A DNA stretch of 64,000 nt from Allobosea sp. BH3 (lineage in GTDB: Bacteria > Pseudomonadota > Alphaproteobacteria > Rhizobiales > Beijerinckiaceae): positions 62,001-126,000 of the forward strand of contig NZ_JAIMCA010000003.1 in NCBI RefSeq assembly GCF_025499465.1, read 5' to 3'. The notes below the pieces were generated by a model. That model was not told where the DNA came from. It worked only from the letters and a program-made list of their open reading frames with translations, and made no database searches. Below, piece by piece: positions 42,083 to 50,959 of this stretch. The position numbers and the translations under genes were made by a program. How positions within the stretch are numbered: position 1 is the first letter of the stretch; each line of letters begins with the position of its first letter.

Positions 42083-42731
42083 CCCAAGCTTCGCCCTCTC
42101 GATCGTGCCGAAGATCGCCGGTGCTCTCTGGACCTCGATCCTGGTCGCGCTTCTCAGCTGCGTCGGGGCGTCTCTGCTCGGTTTCGGGTTGGAGGTCGCG
42201 CGCCGCAGTAACCGGGTGATGCGCTATGCGATGCGCTTCCTGATCGACTTCATCCGCTCGACGCCGCTGCTCGTGCAGCTCTATTTCTTCTACTTCGTCC
42301 TGCCATCCTACGGCATCAAGCTGCCGGCGCTGGCCATCGGCGTCATTGCGATCAGCATCTATTACAGCGGCTATCTGGCCGAGGTGTTCAAGGCCGGCAT
42401 CGACGGCGTGAAGCCCGGCCAGTTCGAGGCGGCGCGCGCGCTGGGCCTGAAGCGGCTGCAGACCGTCGTTCTGGTGATCGCGCCGCAGATGCTGCGCAAC
42501 ATCGCCGCGCCGATGGGCAACTACTTTATCGGCATCTTCAAATCGACGCCCTACCTCGCCGCCATCGCCGTCTACGAAGCCTTCGGCGCGGCGCTCGATA
42601 TCGCGTCGGACACCTTCCGCTACACCGAGCCGATGGTCGTTGTGGGCGCGATCTTCCTCGCCATCGCCCTCCTGCTCGCCTGGTTCGTCAGGCGGCTCGA
42701 AGAGCATCTGCTGCTTTCGGCGAAACGCTGA
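42072..42731 (+). CDS. Amino acid ABC transporter permease (second)
   Basis: 219 residues. Family motifs: FIRSTPLLVQLYFFYFVLPSYG and the EAA-loop GVKPGQFEAARALGLKRLQTVVLVIAPQML, plus several membrane helices. Overlaps the first permease and is followed 21 bases later by the M20 hydrolase, so all are one operon. Confidence 0.9.
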   Translation: MLFDPSFALSIVPKIAGALWTSILVALLSCVGASLLGFGLEVARRSNRVMRYAMRFLIDFIRSTPLLVQLYFFYFVLPSYGIKLPALAIGVIAISIYYSGYLAEVFKAGIDGVKPGQFEAARALGLKRLQTVVLVIAPQMLRNIAAPMGNYFIGIFKSTPYLAAIAVYEAFGAALDIASDTFRYTEPMVVVGAIFLAIALLLAWFVRRLEEHLLLSAKR

Positions 42732-42752
42732 CTGCTGACTTACGGACCGATC

Positions 42753-43994
42753 ATGGACAACACGCTTCTCCCCCGGCTGACCGAATGGCGCCGCCATCTC
42801 CACGCCCATCCCGAGCTCTCCGAGAAGGAGACGAAGACCTCGGCCTTCCTGCAGGACCGGCTGCGCGAGTTGGGTATTCCCTTCGAGGCTGGCATTGGCG
42901 GCACCGGCATCGTCGCGACATTGTCGCGGCCGGGCTCGAACCGCTCGGTCGGCCTGCGTGGCGATATCGACGCCTTGCCGATCGCCGAACGCAATGATGC
43001 GGCCCATGCCTCGCAGACGCCGGGCGTGATGCATGCATGTGGCCATGACGGGCATGCGGTTGCCCTGCTCGGCGCGGCAGCAATGCTCGCCGCCGACCCG
43101 GACTGGAAAGGCACGATCCAGTTCATCTTCCAGCCGGCCGAGGAGAACGGCGCCGGCGCCAAGGCGATGATCGCCGATGGGCTGTTCGAGCGCTTTCCGA
43201 TGGAGCGCATCTTCGCCTTCCACAACTGGCCGGGGCTCGAAGCCGGAACCGTCGCGGTCCATGACGGGCCGGTGATGGCGGCCGGCGGGCGCTGGCAGGT
43301 GACGCTGCACGGGCTTGCCGGCCACGCCGCGATCCCGCACCAGACGCGCGATCCGATCCTGGCGGCTGCGCATCTGATCATGGGGCTGCACACCATCATC
43401 TCGCGCAATGTCGACCCTTGCGATGCCGTGGTGCTGTCGATCGGCCAGATCCAGGGCGGCGTGGTCAGCAACCAGATTCCCGAAAGCGTCACGCTGATCG
43501 GCACGCTGCGCACCTATCGGCAGGAGGTGCGCGAAGCGGTCATCAAACGCATGGAAAGCCTGATCGCCGGCACTTGCGAAGCCTATGGCATGCGCGCGGA
43601 TGTCGAGATTCTTTCGACGGGCCGGGCCATCATCAACACATCGGCCGAAGTGAAGCTCGCGATCGAAGCCGGCAAAGCGATCGGCGCCAAGGTTCGCACC
43701 GATTTGCGCCCCAGCACCACCGGAGATGACTTCTCCTTCCTGATCAGGGACAGGCTCGGCGCCTATGTCTGGATCGGTAACGGCCCAGCGGGCGTGGATG
43801 GCGAGCTTCACAATGCCCGCTACGACTTCAACGACGCGATCCTGCCCGTCGCGATCGACTGGATGCATGCGCTCGCCAAGCAGGTCCTGAAGACGGCGGC
43901 GCCAAGCCATAACGCCATGGCATCGCCCGATGCCGCAGGGCGGATTGTCGCGAATTTTCAAAGCTTTGACTATCTGCCCGACAAGGGAAAATAA
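42753..43994 (+). CDS. M20 family amidohydrolase (N-acyl amino acid hydrolase)
   Basis: 413 residues, a dinuclear metal carboxypeptidase/deacylase. Seen: WRRHLHAHPELSEKE, VGLRGDIDALPI, the metal motif MHACGHDGHAVALLGAA, FIFQPAEENGAGAKAM (catalytic Glu) and AGHAAIPHQTRDPILAA (dimerisation domain His). The HACGHD form is that of the hippurate/N-acyl-amino-acid deacylase (AMA/HIPO) branch. It probably removes an acyl group from an imported N-acyl amino acid. Together with the next gene a cysteine S-conjugate route is plausible; that is inferred from order. Confidence 0.88.
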   Translation: MDNTLLPRLTEWRRHLHAHPELSEKETKTSAFLQDRLRELGIPFEAGIGGTGIVATLSRPGSNRSVGLRGDIDALPIAERNDAAHASQTPGVMHACGHDGHAVALLGAAAMLAADPDWKGTIQFIFQPAEENGAGAKAMIADGLFERFPMERIFAFHNWPGLEAGTVAVHDGPVMAAGGRWQVTLHGLAGHAAIPHQTRDPILAAAHLIMGLHTIISRNVDPCDAVVLSIGQIQGGVVSNQIPESVTLIGTLRTYRQEVREAVIKRMESLIAGTCEAYGMRADVEILSTGRAIINTSAEVKLAIEAGKAIGAKVRTDLRPSTTGDDFSFLIRDRLGAYVWIGNGPAGVDGELHNARYDFNDAILPVAIDWMHALAKQVLKTAAPSHNAMASPDAAGRIVANFQSFDYLPDKGK

Positions 43995-43996
43995 CC

Positions 43997-45181
43997 ATGC
44001 ATGACCTGACACTCTGCGTTCATCACCCGGCCGTCAACGAGGAGGGCTATGCCTCGCTCGCCGTGCCGACGCACCGCGCCTCGACGATCGTCTACCCAGA
44101 CGGCGCGAGCTTCATGGCCCGCAAATATCGCGGCTTCGACGGCTATACCTACGGGCTGCACGGCACCCCGACGACGCGCACCCTGGAAGCGCAGCTGACG
44201 GCTCTGCACGATGGCGTGCGCACCGTTCTCGTGCCGTCCGGACAGGCTGCCGTGACGATCGTGATGCTCTCGGTGCTGATGCCGCGCGACAAGGTGCTGA
44301 TCCCCGACCATGCCTACCCGCCGGTCCGAAGCTTCTGCGCCGAGTATCTGGCGCCGCGCGGTATTGCTTATGGCGTGTACGATCCGATGATCGGGGCCGG
44401 CATCGCCGATCTCATCGACGAGACGGTCAAGCTGGTCTGGGTCGAGTCGCCCGGTTCCAATACGATGGAGGTGCAGGACGTGCCCGCCATCGTCGCGGCA
44501 GCGAAGGCGAAGGGCGCGCTCGTCGGCTGCGACAACACCTGGGCGACGCCTCTGATCTTCAAGCCGCTGGAGCACGGCGCGGATTTCGCCTGCGAGGCGC
44601 TGACCAAATATGTCGGCGGCCATTCCGACCTGCTGCTCGGCTCGATCACCGTCAAGGACATGGCCTTGCGCCAGAAGATGAAGGAGATCCTGCGCGGCTT
44701 CGGCATTGGCGTCTCGCCGGACGAATGCCAGCTCGCGCTGCGCGGCATCGAGACCATGGGCGTGCGCGTCGCCCATATGGGCAAGGTATCCGAGGACTTC
44801 GCCCGCCGGCTCGTGGGTCACCCGATGGTCGAGAGCGTGCTGCATCCCGCGCTACCGTCCTGCCCGGGCCACGAGATCTGGAAGCGTGACATGGGCCGTT
44901 CCTCCGGGCTGTTCAGCCTCGTGCTGAAGCCCGTCGATGACGAGGCCATGAGCGCGGCCCTGAGCGCGCTGCGTGTCTTCGCGATCGGCGCCTCCTGGGG
45001 CGGTACGCGCAGCCTCGTCGCGCCTCAGGCTGTCGGGCAGGACCGGAGCGCGACGGCCTGGACCGCCAAAGGACCGCTGCTGCGCATCAGCATCGGTCTC
45101 GAGGAACCGGAGGAGCTCTGGGCTGATCTGAGCCGGCTGCTTTCGGTGCTCGGACAGCCCTCGGCGAACAAGGCGGCCTGA
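43997..45181 (+). CDS. Cystathionine beta-lyase-type PLP enzyme
   Basis: 394 residues of the Cys/Met-metabolism PLP family. Seen: YTYGLHGTPTTRTLEAQLTAL, VPSGQAAVTIVMLSVL, VWVESPGSNTMEVQDVP, CDNTWATPL, the Schiff-base K204 in EALTKYVGGHSDLLLGS, and SWGGTRSLVAP near the end, which is the beta-lyase form. It cleaves a C-S bond of cystathionine or cysteine conjugates to a thiol, pyruvate and ammonia. It starts 2 bases after the M20 gene and ends the operon. Confidence 0.88.
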   Translation: MHDLTLCVHHPAVNEEGYASLAVPTHRASTIVYPDGASFMARKYRGFDGYTYGLHGTPTTRTLEAQLTALHDGVRTVLVPSGQAAVTIVMLSVLMPRDKVLIPDHAYPPVRSFCAEYLAPRGIAYGVYDPMIGAGIADLIDETVKLVWVESPGSNTMEVQDVPAIVAAAKAKGALVGCDNTWATPLIFKPLEHGADFACEALTKYVGGHSDLLLGSITVKDMALRQKMKEILRGFGIGVSPDECQLALRGIETMGVRVAHMGKVSEDFARRLVGHPMVESVLHPALPSCPGHEIWKRDMGRSSGLFSLVLKPVDDEAMSAALSALRVFAIGASWGGTRSLVAPQAVGQDRSATAWTAKGPLLRISIGLEEPEELWADLSRLLSVLGQPSANKAA

Positions 45182-45260
45182 CCGGAAGCAGCTCCGACCT
45201 CGATTTGGCGATTTACGAGGCCTGCCGGCTCCGCTCCAAGCTTTGAGCTAGCCGGCGCTT

Positions 45261-46403
45261 TCAAGCCGCCGCGGGGCTGCGGCCGCTGTCGGCAGTGGCG
45301 AAGCGCTCGATCCGGAAGTCGTGGAGCGGGATGTCAGTCATGCCCGTGGCGATCAGTTCGGCCATCGTGTCGCCGACGCCGGGGCCGAGCTGGAAGCCGT
45401 GCCCGCTGAAGCCGAAGGCATGGAACAGCCCCGGCGTGGTGCCGGACGGGCCCATGACAGGCAGCATGTCGGCGAGATAGCCCTCGCAGCCCGACCATGT
45501 GCGGATGACCGAGACCTTCTCCAGGGCCGGCAAGAGCTGCCGCAGGGCGCGGAGCTGGGCCGGCAGCCTTGCCGGGTCGGCCTTGGCGTGGCCAGGATCG
45601 AGCGCGACGTCTACCCGCTCGGCGGCGCCGCCGAAGACGATGTTGCCGCGTTCGACCTGGCGGAAATAGGCGTCGGTTCCGTGCCGCCGCGTCCAGATGC
45701 CGACGACCGGCAGGATGCGATGGGGCAGGGGCTCGGTGACTCCCATCTGCGGCCCGCGCGGGGTGAGGGGTACCGGCTCGCCGAATTGCGCGGCGATCCG
45801 CATCCCCCAGGCGCCGGCGGTGTTGAGCAGTTTACCGGCCTCGAACACGCCCTTGGACGTGGTGACGCGGAAACCGGATTCGGTCCTGTCGATGCTGCTG
45901 ATCTCGCATTCCTCAACGATCTCCGCGCCCAGCCGCCTCGCAGCGTCGGCGAAGGCCGGCGCGATCAAGCGCGGATTGCCGGAGCCGTCATGCGGAGAAA
46001 AGGAGGCCGCGATCGCTCCGGGGCCGAGGCCTGGAAAGCGCGCCCGGACCTCGTTGGCGCCGAGTTCCTCCAGTTCGAGCCCCCAGGGGCGCGCGGCCTC
46101 GGCATAGGCGCGCATGTCTGCCAGCGCATCCTCCTCGAAGATCAGGCGGAGGTGGCCGGTCGAGCGGAACTCTACGTCGCGGCCGAGCAGGCGCTCCGCA
46201 TCGCCCCATAGGGCGCGGGAACGGTGCGCCAGCGGCAATTGCGTGAGGTGGCGCCCGGTCCGGCGGATATTGCCGAAGGAGGCGACGGTGGCGCCCGTCC
46301 CGACGCGGTTGCGCTCGATCAGCGTGACCTTCAGGCCGCGCCGCCTCAGGAAGAAGGTTGCGGCGGTCCCCATCAGGCCGCCGCCGAGCACGATCACATC
46401 CAT
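45261..46403 (-). CDS. FAD-dependent amino acid/amine oxidoreductase (DAO family)
   Basis: 380 residues. FAD motif MDVIVLGGGLMGTAATFFL at the N-terminus, then ERNRVGTGATVASFGNIR, and a C-terminal FHAFGFSGHGFQLGPGVGD. ATG 46403 puts the Rossmann strand at the start; the frame continues upstream without family sequence. This is the DAO/DadA/HcnC type, oxidising an amino or imino acid at the C-N bond, usually membrane-associated. It is divergent from hyuA with palindromes between. It could pair with the [2Fe-2S] and FAD/NAD proteins of 50642-52338 as the third subunit of an opine/glycine-type dehydrogenase. Confidence 0.87.
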   Translation of the reverse strand: MDVIVLGGGLMGTAATFFLRRRGLKVTLIERNRVGTGATVASFGNIRRTGRHLTQLPLAHRSRALWGDAERLLGRDVEFRSTGHLRLIFEEDALADMRAYAEAARPWGLELEELGANEVRARFPGLGPGAIAASFSPHDGSGNPRLIAPAFADAARRLGAEIVEECEISSIDRTESGFRVTTSKGVFEAGKLLNTAGAWGMRIAAQFGEPVPLTPRGPQMGVTEPLPHRILPVVGIWTRRHGTDAYFRQVERGNIVFGGAAERVDVALDPGHAKADPARLPAQLRALRQLLPALEKVSVIRTWSGCEGYLADMLPVMGPSGTTPGLFHAFGFSGHGFQLGPGVGDTMAELIATGMTDIPLHDFRIERFATADSGRSPAAA

Positions 46404-46413
46404 GTCCAGCCTC

Positions 46414-46431
46414 TTGCCACCGTGGTGGCAA
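46414..46431. promoter_or_regulatory. 18-bp inverted repeat in front of the DAO gene
   Basis: TTGCCACC-GT-GGTGGCAA has perfect 8-bp arms and ends 10 bases from ATG 46403, so a bound protein would cover its ribosome-binding region or promoter. A second repeat ATGGCC-CGCA-GGCCAT lies at 46483-46498 in the same divergent gap. Likely operators for the two divergent catabolic operons. Confidence 0.55.
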
Positions 46432-46587
46432 CTTTCCACGCGACCGAACCTGACGCGGGCGCGCGGAGCCGTCAAAGACGCGATGGCCCGCAGGCCATAA
46501 GCCCAGCCTATGGTCCTGCCCTGCATGTCTCTTGGACCGGCCCGCCGCTTCCGTGCCAGCTTCCAGGCACCAGAAAGAGGAGCGGAT

Positions 46588-48651
46588 ATGGACGGTGAGA
46601 CTGTGCCGAGTGCGGACTGGAAGGTCGGCGTCGATATCGGCGGCACCTTCATCGATTTCTGCGCGCTCGAGACGCGCTCGGGCCAGGTCGCGTCGCTGAA
46701 GGTCTTGACGACGCCAGACGATCCGGGCGCGGAGCTGATGACCGGCCTCTCGCTGCTGGCCGAGCGCGAAGGCCTCGATCCGCGAGCCGTCACCCGCTTC
46801 GTCCACGGCACGACGGTCGGCGTCAACACCATCATCCAGCGCAAGGGGGCGCCGCTGGCGCTCTTCACCAATGCGGGCTTCGAGGATGTGATCGAGCTCG
46901 CCCGCCTGCGCATGCCCGAGACCTATTCGCTGTTCTGCTGCCGCCCGGAGCAGCTCATCACCCGCGACCGGGTGTTCGGCATTCCGGCCCGGATGCGCTC
47001 GGACGGTCGCGAGACCGTCAAGCCCGATCTCGATGTCGTCGCGACCGCTGTCGCTTTGGCCAAGGCGCGCGGAGCCGTCGGCATCGTCATCGCCTTCCTG
47101 CATGCCTGGCGCGACGGCGCGCAGGAGGAGGCGGTGAAGGCGGAGATCGCCCGGCTTGCCCCTGACCTTTTCGTCTTCACCTCGGCCGAGGTCTGGCCGG
47201 TGATCCGGGAATACGAGCGGACGACGACGGCGATCCTCAATGCCTATGTGCATCCGCGCATCGCCGGCTATCTGACGGCGCTGGAGCAGCGGCTGGCGGA
47301 TCGCGGCGTGCCTGCCCGCGCTCTTCTGACCAAGTCGAACGGTGGCGTGATGAACGCCGCCGAGGGCAAGCGCGCCTGCGTCTCGATGCTGCTGTCCGGC
47401 ACGGCCTCGGGCGTGATCGGCGCGACCTGGTTCGCCCGGCAGGCCGGCGAGAAGCGCGTGCTGACGCTCGATATCGGCGGCACATCCGCCGATTTCGCCC
47501 TGATCATCGACGGCGAGCCCCAATACGGCACCGGCGAGATGATCGGCGAGTTCCCCCTTTATATCCCATCTGTCTCGGTCAGCTCGATCGGCATCGGCGG
47601 CGGCTCGATCGCGACGGTCGACGGGCAGGGTGTGTTGCGGGTGGGGCCGGAATCGGCCGGCTCGACGCCCGGGCCGGCCTGTTATGGACGCGGCGGCGAG
47701 CAGGCGACCGTCACCGACGCCATGGTGGTCTGCGGCTGGCTCGGCCATAGCGAGATGGCCTATGGCCAGCTGAAGATGGATGCCGGGCTTGCCCGCGCGG
47801 CCGTCTCGCGTCTGGCCGAGAAGCTCGGCCGGCCGCTCGACGACACGGCGCAGGCGATCCTCGACATCGCCGTCTCCGAGATGTTCGTCGAGGTCGAGAA
47901 GCTGTCGTCGCGGGCCGGCGTCGATCTCAAGGATTTCACGTTGATGCCGTTCGGTGGCGGTGGCCCGATGCTCGGAGCCTTCCTCGCCCGCGAACTCGGC
48001 ATGACCCGCTTGCTGGCGCCGCGCCGGCCGGGCGTCGTCTCCGCGCTGGGCGGCCTCGTCGCCGATCTGCGCGGCGATTTCGTCCGCACGCTTTTCGCCG
48101 AACTCTCCCCCATGGTGCTGCCGCAGCTGAAGACGGCCTCGGCCGCCATGGTCCAGGAGGGGCGCAGCTGGCTTGCGGCCCAAGGACATGCCGGGCCGGC
48201 CGATCTCAGGTTCTCGGCGGATATGCGCTATGTCGGCCAGAGCTACGAGATCGAGGTGCCTTTGCAACCGGCCTGGCTGGAATCCGGCGATCCGGCCGCA
48301 ATCGCCAGCGAATTCCATCGGACGCATCAGCGGATCTATGATTTCGACGATGCGGACGGCCGGGTCGAGATCGTCAATCTGCGCCTCTCCGCCATTGGTG
48401 CCGGGCCGGTTCTCTCCTTCCCGGAAATCGGCGAGATCGACGCGGTCGCGAGGCCGGAATGCGCGCTCGATATCCATACCGGAGGGGTGCGAAGAGCCGT
48501 CGGCCTCTACCGCCGGGCCGATCTGCCGCCCGGCAGCCATTTCGTCGGCCCGGCCGTCGTTGCCCAGGAGGACACCACGGTCGCCATCCCCGCCGGGGCG
48601 ACGGCGCGGGTCGATGGCCATCTCAACCTTCACCTGACTTTCGCGGAGTGA
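46588..48651 (+). CDS. hyuA: Hydantoinase/oxoprolinase subunit A
   Basis: 687 residues, full length for HyuA. The ATPase-type N-terminus KVGVDIGGTFIDFCALE, FVHGTTVGVNTIIQRKG, then TLDIGGTSADFALI, VSSIGIGGGSIATVD and GPACYGRGGEQATVTDAM are all present. HyuA proteins with HyuB use ATP to open a hydantoin, N-methylhydantoin or 5-oxoproline ring. ATG 46588 follows AAGAGGAG; the frame goes further back through non-conserved sequence. It starts the hyuA - hyuB - [2Fe-2S] - FAD operon. The exact ring substrate is not readable from sequence. Confidence 0.9.
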   Translation: MDGETVPSADWKVGVDIGGTFIDFCALETRSGQVASLKVLTTPDDPGAELMTGLSLLAEREGLDPRAVTRFVHGTTVGVNTIIQRKGAPLALFTNAGFEDVIELARLRMPETYSLFCCRPEQLITRDRVFGIPARMRSDGRETVKPDLDVVATAVALAKARGAVGIVIAFLHAWRDGAQEEAVKAEIARLAPDLFVFTSAEVWPVIREYERTTTAILNAYVHPRIAGYLTALEQRLADRGVPARALLTKSNGGVMNAAEGKRACVSMLLSGTASGVIGATWFARQAGEKRVLTLDIGGTSADFALIIDGEPQYGTGEMIGEFPLYIPSVSVSSIGIGGGSIATVDGQGVLRVGPESAGSTPGPACYGRGGEQATVTDAMVVCGWLGHSEMAYGQLKMDAGLARAAVSRLAEKLGRPLDDTAQAILDIAVSEMFVEVEKLSSRAGVDLKDFTLMPFGGGGPMLGAFLARELGMTRLLAPRRPGVVSALGGLVADLRGDFVRTLFAELSPMVLPQLKTASAAMVQEGRSWLAAQGHAGPADLRFSADMRYVGQSYEIEVPLQPAWLESGDPAAIASEFHRTHQRIYDFDDADGRVEIVNLRLSAIGAGPVLSFPEIGEIDAVARPECALDIHTGGVRRAVGLYRRADLPPGSHFVGPAVVAQEDTTVAIPAGATARVDGHLNLHLTFAE

Positions 48652-48656
48652 CACCG

Positions 48657-50645
48657 ATGTTCGACCGGATGAAACTTCAGGTGCTCGCAAACCATGCACG
48701 CGCCGCCGCCGAGAACATGGCGCATACGCTGCACCGCACGGCCCATTCCGCCTTCGTCAAGGAGACGGAGGATTTCACGGTGATGCTGATCAGCCGCAGC
48801 GGTGACACCTTCGCCGTGCCCATGGAGCTGGGCGCGACTTGGTATCCCGGCCTGTCCTGGGCGCCGGCGCTCTCCATGGTCGAGGACTACAAGCCGGGCG
48901 ACGTCGCCTTCACCAACGACCCGTATTCCTGTTTCGTCGCCACCCACGCGCCCGACACCCATCTCTGGAAGCCGGTCTTCCACGAGGGCGAGATCGTAGC
49001 CTGGACCGGCGGTCATATTCACAACACAGACATGGGCGGCGCGGTGCCGGCCTCGCTCTCGCGGGCCCTGACCGAGATCCATCAGGAAGGCATCCGCTTC
49101 CCACCGATGAAGCTCGTCAACGAAGGCGTCTTCGACGAGCAGATCCTCAGGATCATGACGACGAATGTGCGCAAGCCGGACCTCAATATCGGCGACATCA
49201 AGGCGCTGGTAGGCGCGCTCAACACCGGCGAGCGCAAGGTGCTGGCCATGATCGAGAAGTTCGGCCGGGAGGCGTTCCTCGGCGGTGTCGAGGCGCTGCT
49301 CGACCATGCCGAGGCGCAGGCACGCGAGGTCCTGCGCGGCATGCCGGACGGAACCTGGGAATTCGCCGATTATGCTGACGAGGATTCCGTCGAGGCCAAT
49401 CCCTGCCGCCTGAAGCTCAAGCTGACGATCCGCGGTGATGAGGCGGTGCTGGACTTCACCGGCTCCGATCCGCAGCTTGCTTCCTCGCTCAACGTGCCGA
49501 GCGGCGGCAATCCGCGGCATACGATCCTGCTGGTCGGGGTCTATTACGTCCTCTACACGCTGAACCCGAAGATCCTGCTCAATACCGGGCTGACGCGCCC
49601 CTTCACCTGCATCGCGCCGGAGGGAACGGTTCTGAACCCGGTCTTCCCGGCGGCGGTCGGCATGCGCTCGCTGACCTGCGCGCGGCTGCGCTCGGTGATC
49701 TTCGGGGCGTTCTCGCAGGCTGTGCCTGAGCGGCTGCCCGCGGCGCCTGCCGGCAACAACTGCATCGTCAACGTGATGACAACGGACGAGCGCACGAGCC
49801 GGACCGTCATCGCCGCCGTCAACCCGGTCGTGGGCGGCGGCGGCGGCATGCCGCATCGCGACGGCACCAATGGTTCGGGGGCGGACGCAGCCTATCTCAA
49901 GAACACGCCGATCGAGATCACCGAGACCGAGACACCGGTGGAGTTCGTCAAATACGGGCTGGCCAAGGACAGCGGCGGCGCCGGGCGCTGGCGCGGTGGG
50001 CTCGCCACCGAAATGGCATTCCGCGTCTTCGCGCCGGACAGCCGCATCACCGCCCGCAACCGTGACCGCAGCTTCTTCCGGCCCTGGGGCGTGCTGGGCG
50101 GCAGGGCCGCAGGGCTCTCCGACATGGTGGTCAATCCGGGGCAGGCGGAGGAGCGGCGGCTCGGCAATATCGATACCGCCGTCCTCCAGCCCGGAGACGT
50201 GCTGGAGATCCGCTCGGCCGGCGGCGGCGGCCGCGGACACCCCTTCGACCGGGAGGCGTGGCGCGTCGCGGAGGATGTCGTGCGTGGCTATGTTTCGCCT
50301 GAAGCGGCGGAGCGGGATTACGGCGTCGTCATGCAGGGCGAAGTGCTGGACGAGGAAGCGACGAAGGCGCGGCGCGCCGATCGCTCGCCGGTATCCGGCC
50401 ATTTCCATTTCGGCCCCGAGCGCGAGGGCTATGAAGCCCAATGGACGCGGGATGCCTATGACAGGCTGACGGCCCTGCTCGCCGGCCTGCCGATCCACTG
50501 GCGCTTCTTCGCCAAGACGGAGATCTTCCGCCGCATGAAGGGCAGGGCCGGCGCGCGTGGTGTCGACGAGGCTTTTGCAGCGGCAAAGGCGCGGTTTCCG
50601 GAGATGCCGGAGCCGAGGCTGGTCCATGCCGAGGCGGCCGAATGA
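48657..50645 (+). CDS. hyuB: Hydantoinase/oxoprolinase subunit B
   Basis: 662 residues beginning MFDRMKLQVLANHARAAAENM, with AHTLHRTAHSAFVKETEDFT, FTNDPYSCFVATHAPD, HIHNTDMGG, DFTGSDPQLASSLNVPS and a C-terminal GGGGGMPHRDGTNGSG. These mark the HyuB family. ATG 48657 is 5 bases after the hyuA stop. It forms the metal-containing partner of HyuA. Its end overlaps the next start by ATGA. The C-terminal extension (about 560-662) contains a second, family-typical helical tail. Confidence 0.9.
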   Translation: MFDRMKLQVLANHARAAAENMAHTLHRTAHSAFVKETEDFTVMLISRSGDTFAVPMELGATWYPGLSWAPALSMVEDYKPGDVAFTNDPYSCFVATHAPDTHLWKPVFHEGEIVAWTGGHIHNTDMGGAVPASLSRALTEIHQEGIRFPPMKLVNEGVFDEQILRIMTTNVRKPDLNIGDIKALVGALNTGERKVLAMIEKFGREAFLGGVEALLDHAEAQAREVLRGMPDGTWEFADYADEDSVEANPCRLKLKLTIRGDEAVLDFTGSDPQLASSLNVPSGGNPRHTILLVGVYYVLYTLNPKILLNTGLTRPFTCIAPEGTVLNPVFPAAVGMRSLTCARLRSVIFGAFSQAVPERLPAAPAGNNCIVNVMTTDERTSRTVIAAVNPVVGGGGGMPHRDGTNGSGADAAYLKNTPIEITETETPVEFVKYGLAKDSGGAGRWRGGLATEMAFRVFAPDSRITARNRDRSFFRPWGVLGGRAAGLSDMVVNPGQAEERRLGNIDTAVLQPGDVLEIRSAGGGGRGHPFDREAWRVAEDVVRGYVSPEAAERDYGVVMQGEVLDEEATKARRADRSPVSGHFHFGPEREGYEAQWTRDAYDRLTALLAGLPIHWRFFAKTEIFRRMKGRAGARGVDEAFAAAKARFPEMPEPRLVHAEAAE

Positions 50646-50959
50646 GTAAAGCCGGGAGCGAAGGGGCTGGCCGGCTGGTCCGATTGGCCGAGATCGATCG
50701 TGTTCCGCTGCGCTTCTTCCTCGATGGTAGCGAACGCCGGGCACTGACCGGAGACACCGTGCTCAGCGCGGTGCTCTCGGTCGCGCCAGCCCTGCGCCGC
50801 TCGGAATTCGGCCCGGAGGCTCGTGCCGGCTTCTGCCTGATGGGCGCCTGCCAGGATTGCTGGATCTGGCAGGAGGATGGACCGCGGCTGCGAGCCTGTT
50901 CGACGCCGCTGGCGGAGGACATGCGGTTGTTGTCCGACGCTCCGGGAGAATGGCCATGA
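50642..50959 (+). CDS. Small [2Fe-2S] subunit of a flavin dehydrogenase (HcnA/OoxA-like)
   Basis: 105 residues of ferredoxin type with cysteines C65, C70, C73 and C86 (GFCLMGACQDCW, then RACSTP), the plant-type C-x4-C-x2-C-xn-C pattern. Such small subunits occur in hydrogen cyanide synthase, opine oxidases and proline/sarcosine-type dehydrogenases, where they relay electrons between flavin subunits. It overlaps hyuB and the next gene by ATGA each, so is made with its FAD partner. Confidence 0.88.
   Translation: MSKAGSEGAGRLVRLAEIDRVPLRFFLDGSERRALTGDTVLSAVLSVAPALRRSEFGPEARAGFCLMGACQDCWIWQEDGPRLRACSTPLAEDMRLLSDAPGEWP

Noticed and set aside
45988-48699. 903-codon minus-strand frame opposite hyuA
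   Set aside because: The HyuA reading has all family motifs and a good ribosome-binding site; the antisense frame has none.
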